A stretch of 64,000 nt of DNA, taken from contig NC_041716.1 of assembly GCF_900700375.1 (NCBI RefSeq), forward strand, positions 17,606,520-17,670,519. The letters run 5' to 3'. The notes below the pieces were generated by a model. It did not search any database. It was given only the letters and a program-made list of their open reading frames with translations, and was not told the DNA's origin. This stretch comes from Denticeps clupeoides. Lineage: Eukaryota; Chordata; Actinopteri; Clupeiformes; Denticipitidae. Position numbers and translations under genes: made by a program. Position 1 is the stretch's first letter; every line of letters begins with the position of its first letter. Shown here piece by piece: positions 1 to 13,418 of the stretch.

Positions 1-3000
1 CGCGAACTCCCTTCCTTTTTCCCGCGAGTTTCACTTCCTTCCTTATTATCCCTCCCACCATAGCTGATAGGTCAGAACGTCACAGATAATAAAAGGAAAC
101 AGAAATAATACTGAACAATATTTAACAATAATTATTAACATAAAATGAACATAATAACATATATACACATGTAGCATTCCAAAACTTTTCACTGGGTTAC
201 AATAGGAATCAGGTTTGTCTGTGAACGACCTGTCAGTTCCTGTGATTGTCCGTGACCAAGAATCGCCCCCACCGTTATACGTGCGAGCTTCTATGTACCA
301 GGTGTATCCATTCCAGTTGGTTGATGCTCCGGGCCACATTCCTCCAACCTTGTCTCTTGGGCTGAAGTGTAAACTTTGATCTGCCGATCCTCCATTACAG
401 GGGTCTCTGGTGTTGGGCTTGTGTCGAACTGCTATAGCCCCATCCGTTTCTTACTGATCTTGAGCTAGGAAGAGAGCGAGAAAACACCACCACACCACAC
501 TTGCCATTCCCAAGAGACTCTACCGTATACCCTATAGCTGGGAGCGGGGATCTGTTGATTTCTTCTGCAGCCAAAGGTTTTGATACCGGCCGACTTCCAC
601 CCCTACTCAGGCATCGGGAGCTCTACGGGTTTGCAGTGACTGATGTGGATCCAGATGGCTCTTTCCGCTATCTTCACAGCAGTTGGTGTGGTCAGCAGGA
701 TCTGGTAGGGTGGTAGTAGCCTAACACACTCGCCTATGAACCAGAAGACCCAGGTTCGAATCCCACTTACTACCATTGTGTCCCTGAGCAAGACACTTAA
801 CCCTGAGTTGCTCTGGGGAGTCCCTGTAACTACTGATTGTAAGTCGCTCTGGATAAGGGCATCTGATAAATGCTGTAAATGTAAATGGTCCGTCCCAGCG
901 TGGTTGATCCCACGCCTTCCTCTGTATCACCTTCACCAGCACCCAATCTCCTGGCTTCAACCTGTGAGGAGGAACAACAGAATCTGGCAGATTATTGCTC
1001 TCTTGAACTTCTTTATTTTGTAATGTTCTGGACATCCAATGTAATAGGGTGTTCTCTCGAAAGGTGTTAATCCTTCCGTGGTTTTTATAAGCTTATACAA
1101 TTTTCTATAGGTAAGTTAGTATCAGTTCGTGTTTTCCGTAGTCGTTCCTTAATAGTTCCGTTGGTTCTTTCCACTAAACCAGCGCTTTCTGGATGGTAAG
1201 CACAATGAGTTTTTAATTCGAATCCTAACACTTGACTGCATAACTGTATTATTTTGTTTACAAAATGTGATCCATTATCTGATCTAATTAACTTGGGTAT
1301 GCCATATGTGGGGATGTAATGTTGTAATAAACATTTGGCAACTGTTTCTGCATCGTATCTTTTACATGGGTATATTTCTGGCCATTTGGAAAAAGTATCA
1401 ATAAGTACTAAAGCGTATTTAGCTCTGCTTGTTGTTGGAATATCGATAAAATCCATGTGAGAAAGCATATTGACTGTCTGTGTATATGGTGATTTGTTGA
1501 TCTTTGTGTAAGGTGCATGCTCGTGTTATTGCGTATAGTTCTGCTGATTGTGCTGAATATGTAGAGGGTAGTGGTGCCGATTCGATTATGGTGTCTATGG
1601 TAGTTACAGCACATCCTACTTGATTTTTTCCCGTGTTTGACTTGGATGCTGGTCCATCTACATATATTATTTTGGATTCTGGTATGGGTGTATCTGTTAG
1701 ATAAAAAAAAGCTGCCAGCTTTTGTTTTCCATTGTATTTGTATTTTACAACTATGTGGAGTAGCCTGTGTTGGTGTTGTGCGGGAGTTGTAGTAGTGTGT
1801 TTCACAAATGAGATGTGTGAGGATGTGAGTAACTCCTGTACTAACCTAATGAGCCGTGCTTGTGTCATGAATGGTAAATGTGTTTGTAGCAAAATATACG
1901 AGATGTCATGTGATGTGTGTATCTTTGTTGGATGAGCTAGGATAATAGTGGATGCGTCTTCTAATGCTAACTTTGCTGCTTCACAGATCTGGACACATGT
2001 GGGTAACCCTTGTGCTATCGCATCTAGTTTTTTGGAGTAATATGCCAAATGTCGATCTCGACCTCCTATTTTTTGAGTTAATATAGCTGTCATAAAATGT
2101 TCCTTAAGCACTACGTACAAATGGAATGCCTTTTCATAATTTGGATATGCTAATACTTCCATTGTTTGCATTGACTTTTTCATTTTTTCAAATGCTTGGG
2201 TTGCTTCAGTTGTCCATTTGATTATGTCTCTTAAAGTTAAGTAGGTGAAATCAGCGACAAACAGACAGCAGTAGTTACATAATCCTAGAAAAGCCATCAT
2301 TTGTTGTTTGGTTACTGGTTTTGGTGCATCCGCTAAGGCTTGTAGGCTCTACGACCATGCTGACCAATTTCATGTCCCAAATATATTACTGTCTGTTGCA
2401 CATATTGTAATTTGTCTAGTGAAACCTTATGACCTTCCTTATGAAGGTGTTCTTGTACCTTTCTTGTATTTTGTATACAGAGGAGTTTTGTAGGTGCTGT
2501 TATCATTATGTCATCTACATAACAAATAATTTGACCTTGTTCAGGACTTGGTAGGGACAACAATGAATGTTTCAACATTCTTGAGTAAATAGTAGGGCTG
2601 TTTTTGAACCCTTGTGGTCATCTAGAATATGTGTAATTTACCCTGTCAAATTTGAACCCAAATAAATATTGTGAATCTTTGTGTAATGGTACAGAAAAGA
2701 AGGCATTACTGAGATCTATTACTGTGAACCAGATGTTTTTGTTTGTTAATCTATTCAAAATTGTGTAGGGATCGGCCACTTCAACTGGTTCTGGTTCTAT
2801 TATGTCATTAATTGCTCTTAAATCTTGCACCATACGCCACTTTCCTGTAGCTGCTTTCTGTACAGGAAAAATAGGTGTTAATCATGTATCATTTGATCTT
2901 TTAATTATGCCTGCTTGTAACATGTCCCGTATTACTGGGGTTATTCCTAATGTAGCCTCCTTTTTCAAAGGGTACTGTCGAATTTGAGGTCAAGTTTTAG

Positions 3001-5560
3001 ACTTGACCTTGCACTTGACTGGCAGAGCAGATTTTATCAGGCCTACGTCTGTAGGTCCCGTAGACCATAGTTGTGATGGAATATCTACTAGGTCTTCTGG
3101 TACTGCTGTAAGTGCTACTGTGTTTAATCACATATCTATTTTCGTTTTTGGCATAACCCGCACTGTCCACCCCAGGTGGTATCGGAAAGTCCCCTCCGGG
3201 GCTCTCTCCCAGCCTTGAGGTGTGTGTGGTCTATATTGTTGTGTGATGACACGCCGTGCCAATGGTTCAAACAGTCTCCACGGTATGTCCCTTCACACGG
3301 ACATGTGAGGGATATCCCCTCTGAACAACCTTTTTTGTGCGCCTGTTAGACTAACCGAAATAACAGCATTTCCGCATGGTGTGATGTACAGATGCTGTAA
3401 GGTGATAGTCTGTGGTTTAGACAGTTGGTCGTTAAATTTTTTGTCAGAATCTGGACCCCTAGTGGGTTTGTACCACATTGTGCAATGTAAATCTTCTGGG
3501 CTCATGGTTCCTTCAGGATGAGAAAGTTTCTGTTTTGTTATTTTTAGCACTTCCCCTCCCACGGACCCAGAACTCATTTTTAACATCCAGCAGTAATGCG
3601 GTGAGGTGGGAGAGAATGAGACATTTTGTTCTATTTCTGTTAAAATTTCTGCTCTCATTCCCTCCTGTAGGGAGTATACAGATATTCAAATTACGCATAA
3701 CGTCTCGTCCAAGTAAATTTATTGGGCAGCTTAAGTGAAATATTATTGACCCAGAGGTGCTTTTTCCCATCTGTATGTCCACAATATCTAATGGTTCAGA
3801 TTCAAATTGGCAAGACACGTGTCCTGTGGCTGATTTAATGAACAGCTTTTGTTAGAGGATTTGTATTATGGAGGCTTAATAGTCAGCACCGTGTGATCTG
3901 CTCCTGAGTCACATAAACAGATTTTCCCACCTATTTTTATTTGTCTGATTGGTTTCCCTGCCCCTCTACAGTCAGATAATAATTGTTGGATGTTGAAAAC
4001 ATCGTCTCCAATTTCACTACTGTCTGTGTATGGGTACAGTTGGTCTAGTCATGCTGTCTCTTTCTCTCCCTCATCTTTTATCTTAGTCCTACAGTCACGT
4101 TCGTAATGTCCCCGCCTCTTGCAGTACCAGCACGCATCATCAACGGGGGGCCCGTTTGATGGTAAGAGCCGCCTCCTCCTCCTCTACTGTGGCCTCTACC
4201 TCTACCCCGACCCCGTTGAGAGTTTCCATGCCCGTGAGCTGTGCTGGTAAAAGCTACGAACATCGGGCCATCAGTGTCTGAGTTGAAAATCCCGGAAGAG
4301 GGGTTTTTCTTTTTCTCATTTTCGTAGGCATGTGTTGCCCACTGCACTGCTTCATCTAGGGTGCCTGTATGCTGTGTAACCCAGTGTTTTTCAACGTACC
4401 CCTTAAGAGCTGGTTGCAAATTTCTAATGAATTGCCGTTTTAATTGTTGTTGATATGCTGAGGCAGGAGCCGTGTCTACTGGTAGGTTACTGTGTCTGTT
4501 AAATACAGGTACCAACTGGTCTAAGAAATCCCGAGGCAATTCCTCAATTGTGTCTGCAATTATACTGTATTTACCGGGTTGAACCAGAGTCTGTCTGACT
4601 CTCTCGTATAGTTGGTTCAACTGGGCCTCCAAATCAGCATGATCAAATGGGATAGGGTCCCCGTTGGCTCTTGCCCCTGTATAATCTCCCCTTACTCTAT
4701 AATATTGAGATTTAAGCATCAAAGCAACCACTCGATGCATTTCTACCCCATTAAGATTAAAACTAAGACGCATCCCTTCCAACATTTCTTTCCACTTAAG
4801 AAAATCTTCTTGAACTTCTGGTATCCCTTCACACGCTTTGCTTATGTCTGTGTTTGTCCATGGTCGAAAAACTTTAATGGTAGCAGGTTGTCCATCTCCT
4901 GCCTGCGGGTTGGCCACTTCTACCATAGGACATATCTGGCTTATTGGAAGTTCGTCATCACTTTCACTATCTGACTCTTCATGTACCACATCATGTTTAG
5001 AATGAAAGCTATGTTCGATGTCTTTTAGCTGATCTTGTGGGTAAATTTCACGTTTTTTCTTCTTTTTTAATCGGTCACTTTTACTTGGGGGTGACCTATC
5101 CCCTCTTACGAGTATTTTGGGACGCATACTTGGATCCCCTTGATCGTCTCGCCTTCTCCCCCCTTCTTGATTCTCTTCCCGTCTCTGTACTTCCTGTCTG
5201 CCTGCCTGTGCCTGATCTCCCTGTACTCCTCTCTGCACTCTAATTCCTCCGTGTCTCTTCATCAAGACTGACAATACTTACTAAAACCTTCTGTCTTTCC
5301 CTTCTCTTTCTACCTTTGTCCCTTGCTTTACACTGCTCCAACCATTTCTCTGCTTCTATTTCTTTCTTCCTTATCTTTTCCTCCTTCTTTTGGCTATTCT
5401 GCTTAACTTTGCCAAACTTAGTTTTGCCAGTAATTCCGCTACGTCCGTGGTAATCAGTTTCCCCGAGAAACTTACATTTATCAACATACAATGTGGAACC
5501 AGGACTATGCTGTTCCATGAACCTCTCATCTCCTGTGAGATCTAGTTTACCGAGTCTTTG
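1..5560 (-). mobile_element. Endogenous retrovirus-like element, broken
   Basis: A retrovirus-like fossil read on the minus strand and cut by the window's left edge. Parts in order are: a gag region (about 5518 to 4078) with a basic N-terminal stretch, a capsid-like middle and a Gly/Arg-rich tail, followed by one CCHC nucleocapsid knuckle near 4110; a protease-like stretch (about 3840-3300); reverse transcriptase (about 2990-2330); RNase H (about 2300-1420); and an integrase core (about 1470-900). The stretch at 340-46 could be the start of an envelope region, but that is weak. The single knuckle and the style of the RT/RNase H fit a gamma/epsilon-like retrovirus rather than Ty3/gypsy; this assignment is by eye. 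It carries on the order of ten or more breaks and a SINE insertion, so it is old and inactive. Confidence 0.75.
708..887 (+). repeat. tRNA-derived SINE, family A (L2-type tail)
   Basis: A full-length copy inserted in the retroviral fossil. The head has tRNA-like A and B boxes (GGTTCGAATCC near 752), the body a conserved stretch beginning TGTCCCTGAGCAAGACACTT, and the 3' end TGTAAATGTAAATG. Similar copies or pieces lie at 6603-6650, 17411-17447, 18101-18280, 18607-18775, 25002-25195, 27590-27765, 43425-43617 and 50927-51117. Confidence 0.85.
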
Positions 5561-6180
5561 CCATGTTTCCTTGTTACGTGCCCTCGGCGACAGTCTCCAG
5601 TATTGGTGAACTCATAGCCAACAACACGCCCTTCGACAATATGTAAGATATTGCGGTGTTGTTACTTAAGGGATGAATCCCAGCATCATCGAGTCACACT
5701 GGTACGTATGTCACCTTGGGTAAAACAAAAAACGCGGACAACAAACCGGTCCTCTAGGGCTGTATAAATATTGTCTTGTTGTCCCACTCAGACCATTCAG
5801 GCTTTCACACAATATCTATGCGAAATCTACCTGGCACACTGGTCCTCTGATCCACGCTCTGCCCTTCTTTGATTCGTTGATCTGTCAACTGGTCCTCACC
5901 GCCGTGGACCAGTTTTAACAGCTGGCCTGACCCTGAACGTCGCGGTCCAGGTCTTTTATTGAATCTCACCTAAGGTTGAGACTGCCGGCAGATTTGCGTT
6001 GACTTCCCACGACGATAAAGGCGAGTTTCAGGATCCGGCTCAAAAGAAATATTGCGTGAGAATGTCACCCTGCAGCAATAGCAAGAACGGAGACAGAGAC
6101 TGTGTGCTTTCACAACTTGGCCAAGGAGAATTGCCCCACCAAGTGGAGGCCGTTCTACCTTGGTTGGGTTTGTAATCTTT
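5561..6180 (-). other. Leader/LTR-like region of the retroviral fossil
   Basis: No coding sequence is visible. The stretch lies just upstream (in minus-strand sense) of the gag start and includes an AATAAA in minus sense near 5960. It probably holds the 5' leader and LTR of the adjacent fossil, but I could not place LTR ends or a primer-binding site. Confidence 0.35.
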
Positions 6181-6239
6181 ATTTATACACAGAGTTATTT
6201 GAAAAGAAAAACAACTCCATATATGGTATGGTGTTCGTT

Positions 6240-6900
6240 AGAACATGAAGAATGAAGCAACACCTTTGTACAGACAAAGACAAATTCTTCTAACAGTGAG
6301 TGACAGGAGAATGGTGGCTAAGATATCATCCCTGCTGGACAACATCTCCCACCCCATGAAGGAGACCCTGACAGGATCAAAATACACTTCCATGTTGCTG
6401 TGGTTTATGTGCTTTACAAGCCGATCCCTTCCATCCCAGTTAACTTTTTTGTTTTTGGCAGCGTTTGGATGGGCGGAGCTTGTTACAATGGTAGCCAGTG
6501 AATGCTGATTTCCCATGAGGCCATCATGTCTTCTCTTCTGTGCTCAGCATCCCACTGGAAACACGAGCAGCAGTCAAGTGAACCACGTCCTCCAGTGAAT
6601 CACTGTTAAGTCGCTCCGGATAAGGGCATCTGATAAATGCTATAAATGTGGAAACAAATGCATAACCCCCCCAGCAGCAGAGTGTACGGCCCTGAGGGAA
6701 AGGAAGTCTGTAATAAAGAGTATGTGCTGCAGTCCACACACACCTCGCTTCAGACACTCGGGGGAGATGGACTATTGCACTGTAACGTATTTGTTAATCT
6801 CTCAATCTGCAAAAATCACTGTATGGTCTAGGGTGGAGGGGGTGTCACTTGTAAGTTCCTTTATAAAATGCTGGCCAAGGTCATTATTAGATTTTGTGTA
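6240..6900 (+). repeat. Array-spacer repeat fragments (LINE tail plus R-repeat)
   Basis: A patchwork. Positions 6298-6380 match the 3' coding end of the LINE at 14692-16547. Positions 6390-6600 match the unknown spacer repeat also seen at 36500-36760, 58150-58440 (inverted) and 41110-41350 (inverted). A SINE A tail piece lies at 6603-6650. Positions 6700-6850 again match 36800-36950. This suggests the snRNA-array spacer once extended this far left. Confidence 0.6.
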
Positions 6901-6943
6901 GTAAAAAAAATATAAAACGACTGTACCTGTTGAATGCAGACCC

Positions 6944-7800
6944 TGTTACGTCCTGGTCTAGGTCAGGAATGTGAACAATTAGAAAGAGGGAGGGAAACGT
7001 CACAACCGTTGGAACGAAGTGATTTTTAATAAAACAAAGCAATACAAGTCACGCCTTGACACACAGTCAGGCCACGAAAAGCACCGGGTAGACTAAATGG
7101 GAACAAGGCATCTGTCCTGCGTATTTTCCCTTTCTCCTTCTCTCCCCCTCTCTCTTCCTTTTCCTCGTCGCAGCACGCCGTCTTTAACGGCCTCACTCCG
7201 ACGGGAGCACGAATCAGCGTCAGGTCTGGGAGGAGTTCCGTAAATTACAGGCTCCTCCTACAAAACGGAAAAACACCAACAAGACAGAACATACAAACCA
7301 CACATCACATGATCACGGGACGTAACACCCCCACCACCAAGAATCAACATCCCATGTTGATTAATACCACTTTTAAACTCAAAAGGCCTGTGACATGGTG
7401 TCTGCTAAAACATTGTCCCCTCCCCGCTTGTACTTAATTTCTAGGTTAAAACCCTGTAGTACCAAAGACCAGTGCATAATACGCTGGTTTGAGTTCTTCA
7501 TACGGGCTAAAAACACTAGGGGATTGTGATCAGTAAAAACCAGGACAGGGAGTGGTGTGGACCCAACATATACCTCGAAATGCTGTAGTGCTAAAATTAG
7601 GGCTAGAGCTTCTTTCTCTATAGTACTATAGTTCAGTTGGTGCTTTAAGAACTTTTTAGAGAAAAAGGAAACGGGATGATCAACCCCATACTCATCCTCC
7701 TGTAGAAGCTCCACTCCTGCTCCAACAACACTGGCATCCACGTCTAACTTAAAGGGGCGCTGGAAATCTGGGGCCTGTCCTGTCACCTCCTCAAACTGAG
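6944..7800 (-). mobile_element. Gmr1-type Ty3/gypsy fossil, 3' end with LTR
   Basis: The 3' end of a Ty3/gypsy element on the minus strand. The LTR spans 6944-7327 with inverted ends TGTTACGTCC and GGACGTAACA. Inside it lies a purine-rich tract near 7330-7345, then an RNase H region (7379-7786) with the TDHNPL-type motif. It joins head-to-head at about 7800-7840 with the plus-strand element that follows. The RNase H frame is mostly open, so this piece may be younger than the retroviral fossil, but only part of the element remains. Confidence 0.8.
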
Positions 7801-7819
7801 TCGCAAACCCCTGCTTTCG

Positions 7820-10800
7820 ACGTCGGCCGACATATTAGACTGGTTCCTCCATTTTCTGAGAACGAGGTGGAAAAATATTTTAGTCACTTTGAACGGGTAG
7901 CAACAACTTTACAGTGGCCTAAAGTTGTTTGGACGCTGCTACTGCAGTGTGTTCTTGTGGGAAAGGCTCAGGAAGTTTACTCTTCCCTTTCTGTGCAACA
8001 GAGCTCTGACTATGATGTGATAAAGACTTCAATTCTGAATGCGTACGAACTTGTCCCCGGAAGCGTACTGTCAAAAGTTCCGGAAGTCTAGGAAAGGTGA
8101 GCAAATTACGTATGTGGAGTTTGCCAGAGAGAAATAAGCTTTGTTTAATTGTGTTTCCAGTAAAGTTGGTACGTGGGAAAAGCTTTGTGAATTAATCCTT
8201 TTGGAGCTGTTGCCACTCATCTGAACGACCAGAAAGTGTCAGCGCTGGCGCAGGCAGCCGTCTGCGCAGATGAATTCGTGCTTACTCATAAAGTTGTGTT
8301 TTATTCAGTCTCACGAAAACCAGATCAGGATGTGAGTTTCCGATGGGATCGGAACGTATTTCGATTTTCGCCATTTCCTTTAGTGATAGTTGTGCATGTT
8401 TTTATTGTCATGAGACCGGCCACCTCATCGCTAAATGCCCAAAACTTATAAAGAAGCACGGTTCACCTCCTAAATCCTCACCAAAAGGGGTTGGGTTTGT
8501 TCAGTCTGCTGTGAGTGTCCCCACTATTGTTGATCCTGTTTATGAACCTTTTGTGCTTGCTGGTAGGGCAGCTGTTGGAAACAGTAGTGCAGTGCCAGTG
8601 CGCATTTTACAAGACACCGGTGCTGTGCAGTCTTTTGTTTTAGCGAATGTCTGGCCCTTTTCTGATGACACGTTCTGTGGCTCTTATGTACTGGTGCGGG
8701 GTATTGAATTAGGCATCGTTAAGGTGCCACGGCACGTTGTTCAGGTTCGTGCAAAGTCGCAGTGCGCCCCGAACTGCCTATGCAGGGAATCGATTTTATT
8801 CTTGGGAACGATTTGGCTGGAGGGAAAGTTCTTCCCCCTTCTGGAGGTCATCGATAACCCTACGGTTCCACCCTCTTCAGTGGTACCGGGTTATGAGTCA
8901 GTTTTCCCTGCTTGTGCAGTCACCCGAGCGCAGGCGCGCTGGCAGAGTACGGATGAGCTATATGATGCGTTTATGGCTGTTTCTGACCCTCTGGTCTCCC
9001 ATGCAGCGCCATCAGACAGCGGAGTGGTGGAGGGAGCGCCGCGGACGCGCGCTGTTAATGTCCATGGTGAGGAGACGATGTCGCTGCCTGTAAGTAAAAC
9101 ACTTATATCACAGGAGCAGCGAAAAGACTCTACTTTAACGCAGTGTCGTTCGGCTGTTGTTGACAAGGCCAACATAACTGCAAAATCGGTAGCCTTTTTC
9201 TGGGATAAAGGGATTTTGATGAGAAAGTGCACTCCTCCAACTGCTGATGACGTAGGTTGGAATTCAGTATATCAAGTGGTGGTTCCTTGTACGTTTCGAT
9301 CTCAGGTACTGTGTTTAGGGCATGACAACGTGATGTCTGGACACTTGGGAATAACAAAAACATATAACCGGATATTGTGCCATTTCTTTTGGCCTGGGTT
9401 GAAATCCGATGTTGCTCAATATTGTCGATCGTGTCACGTTTGTCAGTTGGCTGGTAAACCGAACCAGTCAATTCCACCCGCGCCACTTTGTCCTGTGCCT
9501 GTCCTAACCGAACCATTTTCGAAGATAATTTTAGATTGTGTTGGTCCACTTCCTCGTACCAAAACAGGTTTTAAATACTTGCTGACGATAATGTGTAGTG
9601 CCACACGTTTCCCGGAAGCAGTTCCGTTACGCTCACTAAAGGCTAAGAATATAGTGAAAGCCTTAGTGAAGTTCTTTTCTACTTTTTGGTCCAAACGGAC
9701 CAAGGTTCAAATTTCCTGTCTCGCCTTTTTAAGCAAGTTTGGAGGAATTACAAATAAAGCATCTGGTATCAAGTGCTTACCATCCTCAGTCGCAAGGAGC
9801 ATTGGAACGTTTTCACAAAACTCTGAAGTCCATGCTCCGTACTTATTGCTTAGCTTCGGCTAAAGAGTGGGATGAGGGTCTCCCACTATTGTTGTTTGCC
9901 ATTCGTGAAACTCTTCAGGAGTCTTTGGGATTCAGTCCTGCTGACCTTGTATTTGGTCACACCATGCGTGGTCCACTCAAGCTGCTTAAAGAAGCCTGAG
10001 TAGCTGAACCATTTACAGAGACTAATGTGCTGGATCATGTCAGTTCCTTCCGGGAACGGCTTCATAATGCTTGAGCTTCCTTACAACATGCACAAGGGTC
10101 TATGAAAGCCCGATATGATCAGAAAGCAGTCTCTTCATCTTTTCAGCCAGGTGATAGGGTTCTGGTTTTATTACCACTAATGGGGTCTGCTCTCCAAGCA
10201 AAATTCTCAGGTCCTTATGTGGTGGAGTCCCAGTTAAGTGACACTGATTACGTTATTCGCACTCCTGACCGAAAACGTAAAATGCGTGTATGTCATGTGA
10301 ACATGCTCAAGAAATACGTTATGAGAGACAGTGATGCAACACAGGACAATGTAGATCCACCGGGAAAAGGAGCTGCTGTGTTATCTGTGGCTTCTATGCC
10401 CCTGCTGGATGCTTATTCTCCCGAGGAGGATGGGTTACATCTAGAAAATGTTCCTGTGTCTTCGCATCTATTACACAACAGTGTGATCTTACAAAAGTTA
10501 GACGCACATATGTCACATTTGCCTCTTAACGAACGGGAGCAGGTTATGATTTTCATTCGGACATATAAGACATTGTTTGGGGATGTTCTGTCATGTTCTA
10601 CAGTGTTAAAGCATGACATTGATGTTGGTGAACATGCCCCAATCAGACAGCACCCGTACAGACTAAATCCCACTAAGCGTATGGTAATGCAGTCTGAGGT
10701 TTATTATTTGTTGGAACATGGGTTCTCTGTGCCAAGCTGTAGTCCATGGAGTAGTCCCTGTCTGTTAGTACCTAAGCCTGATGGTACAGTTCGTTTCTGT

Positions 10801-12187
10801 ACTGATTACAGAAAAGTAAATGCAGTAACTAGATCAGATTCATTTCCATTGCCCCGAATGGAAGATTGTGTTGATAGGGTTGGTTCGGCTCGTATTGTCA
10901 GTAAATTAGTGGTTACTGGCAAGTTCCGTTGACTCCCCAAGCTTCTGAAATTTCTGCTTTCGTCACACCAGATAATTTCTTACAATATACGGTTATGCCT
11001 TTTGGGTTACGTAATGCGCCAGCGACTTTTCAGCGTATAATGTCTAAAGTGCTTTGTGGAATTAAAAACTGTGATGCTTATTTAGATGACATTATTGTCT
11101 ATTCGTCCACTTGGTCCGAGCATATCCACACTCTTGACAGCTATGTTCAAGCGGCTGCAGGATGCATCGCTGACTTTGAACTTGCCAAAGTGTGAGTTCG
11201 GCAAAGCCACTGTGACTTACCTGGGTAAAGAGGTGGGTCAAGGCCAGGTAAAACCTGTGAAGGCTAAGATTCAGGCCATTCTTGCCTTCCCAGTTCCCAC
11301 ATCGAAAAGGGAACTGTGCCGATTTTTGGGAATGGCTGGATACTACCGGGCTTTTTGTAAAAACTTTTCGGATTTAGTGTGTCCATTGACTGAACTGCTG
11401 CGAGGCAGATTACAGTTTAGTTGGAACGATGAATGCCAGAATGCTTTTATGTCTGTGAAAACCCTTCTTTACAGTACCCCTGTTCTTGCAGCTCCTGACT
11501 TCCAGCGCCTTTTCAAACTGGAGGTGGATGCCAGTGCTGTTGGAGCTGGGGCTGTGCTGTTACAGGAAGATGTGTATGGAGTTGATCATCCCATTTGCTT
11601 CTTCTCAAAAAAGTTCTTAAAACATCAGGTGAACTACAGCACCATCGAAAAGGAGGCATTAGCACTGATTTTAGCATTGCAAAATTTCGAGGTATACATT
11701 GGGTCCACCGCACAATTTTTTCTGACCACAGTTTTTTTGGGTGAATCAACATAGTACGTTGATTTTTGGTGGTGGGGGTGTGACGTCCCGTGGCAGACTA
11801 TGGGTGTTTTCGGTTGTGTGTGTGTGTGTGTGTGTCTCTCTCTCTCTCTCTTTCTGTCTCTTTAATGTTGCAGGGTGGCTCCTCATCAGCCCATGATTGG
11901 ACTCCTCCCACTTCCTGCCATGACTGGTAGGCTGTAATAGGGAAGAGGATTCAAAATGGCGGCTGTTTTGGGACATAGGAGGAATGTTGGTGAAGAGAAG
12001 AGGTGTTGGTGAAAAGGAGAGTGGGGTGTTGGTGAAGATAGAATGTTTGTGTGAGAGAAGAATATTGTTGGTGAAGTGAAGGATTGTGACCAGAAGACAA
12101 CACTTAGACTGCCCAGACCTGTTTTGTGTTTGTTTTGTTGTGTAAATGTCTTTGTTTGTAATAAAGTATTAGCCTTAAGTGTTGTTG
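7820..12187 (+). mobile_element. Gmr1-type Ty3/gypsy retrotransposon fossil
   Basis: A plus-strand element lacking its 5' LTR. Parts in order are: gag remnant (about 7840-8380), one CCHC knuckle (about 8398-8440), aspartic protease region around a DTGA motif (about 8590-8830), integrase zinc-binding domain (about 9310-9450, HLG to CHVCQ), integrase core (about 9520-9990), integrase C-terminal domain (about 10100-10315), reverse transcriptase (about 10610-11290, with FCTDYRKVN and YLDDIIVY), and RNase H (about 11480-11740). A purine tract (near 11767) and a 3' LTR starting TGTGACGTCCC at 11779 follow. Integrase lies upstream of RT, which is the Ty1/copia order. Among Ty3/gypsy elements this is the hallmark of the deuterostome Gmr1 group. 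It carries roughly five to ten breaks and is not functional. Confidence 0.85.
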
Positions 12188-13166
12188 TGAACTCGATCCT
12201 GACCTACTTCTTTTCCTAGGTAGGTCACAGTCGCTTTCCCAAATTCACATTTGGCAAGGTTGAGGGTTAGCGGCGCTTGTTGAAGGCGCTTAAAAACAGA
12301 CTCTAGAGTCTCAAGGTGCTGCGAAGGTCTCACGAACAGCGAATAAAAGCAAAGGGAGTCCCTCATCCCATTCTTTAGCTGTGTCCAAGCAATAAGTACG
12401 AAGCATGGTTTTCAAGGTTTGGTAAAACCTCTCTAGTGCCCCCTGTGACTGAGGGTGATAGGCGCTAGAAACAGCATGCTCAATTCCAAGGTGGGACAAC
12501 ACCTGCTTAAAAAGACATGACAGGAAATTGGACCCTTGGTCCGTCTGCACCACCTTTGGAAGCCCGAATAGTGAAAAGAACTGGGTCAGTGCTTTCACCA
12601 CGGTTTAGTTTTTAATGAGCGTAAGGGGACTGCTTCAGGAAACGGGTGGCACTACACATCAGAGTGAGCAAGTATTTGTTTCCAACACAATCTAAAATTA
12701 TTTTCTCAAAAGGTTCCGTTAAAACCGGTATGGGGTACAGGGGTGCTGGTGGTATCGTCTGGTTCGGCTTCCCAGCCAACTGACAGACATGGCATGAACG
12801 ACAGTGCTTCGCTACATCTGCTTTTAAACCCGGCCAGAAGAAGTACCGCAGAATACGATTGTAGGTCTTCGTTACTCCCAGGTGACCTGCAAAGACATTG
12901 TCGTGCCCCAATGTTAAAACCTGCGACCTGAATTTAACTGAAACCACTACTTGGAAAACAGAATTCCAAACCAAATCATCCGCAACCGGAGGAGTCCACT
13001 TCCTCATCAAAACTCCATCTTCCTAGAAATACGCCACCGACTTCCTCGTTAAATCCTCCTTACGAACAACCACAGAACGACACTTAACTAGAGACTAATC
13101 TTTCTGTTGTGCCCGGGAAAGTTGTGCTTTACTGACTGTAAGTGACAGCTCAGATTCTCCACCAGT

Positions 13167-13418
13167 GGGGCAGTGGTGGCCTAGCGGTTAAGGAATCGGC
13201 CCCGTAATCAGAAGGTTGCCGGTTCGAAACCCGATCCGCCAAGGTGCCACTGAGGTGCCACTGAGCAAAGCACCGTCCCCACACACTGCTCCCCGGGCGC
13301 CTGTCATGGCTGCCCACTGCTCACTTAGGGTGATGGGTTAAATGCAGAGGACAAATTTCACTGTGTGCACCGTGTGCTGTGCTGCTGTGTATCACATGTG
13401 ACAATCACTTCACTTTAA
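13167..13418 (+). repeat. tRNA-derived SINE, family B, near full length
   Basis: The tRNA-like head has GGTGGCCTAGCGGTTAAGG (A box) and GGTTCGAAACC (B box). The body contains CACACACTGCTCCCCGGGCG and the tail ends in TCACTTCACTTTAA. Other copies are at 25790-25995 (minus), 29360-29590, 31312-31455 (minus), 42962-43215, 49990-50150, 54563-54735 and 56283-56510, plus a head fragment at 55117-55161. Confidence 0.85.

Noticed and set aside
46-339. Possible envelope start of the retroviral fossil
   Set aside because: Position is suggestive, but similarity is too weak to call a separate gene; kept as a note in the element entry.
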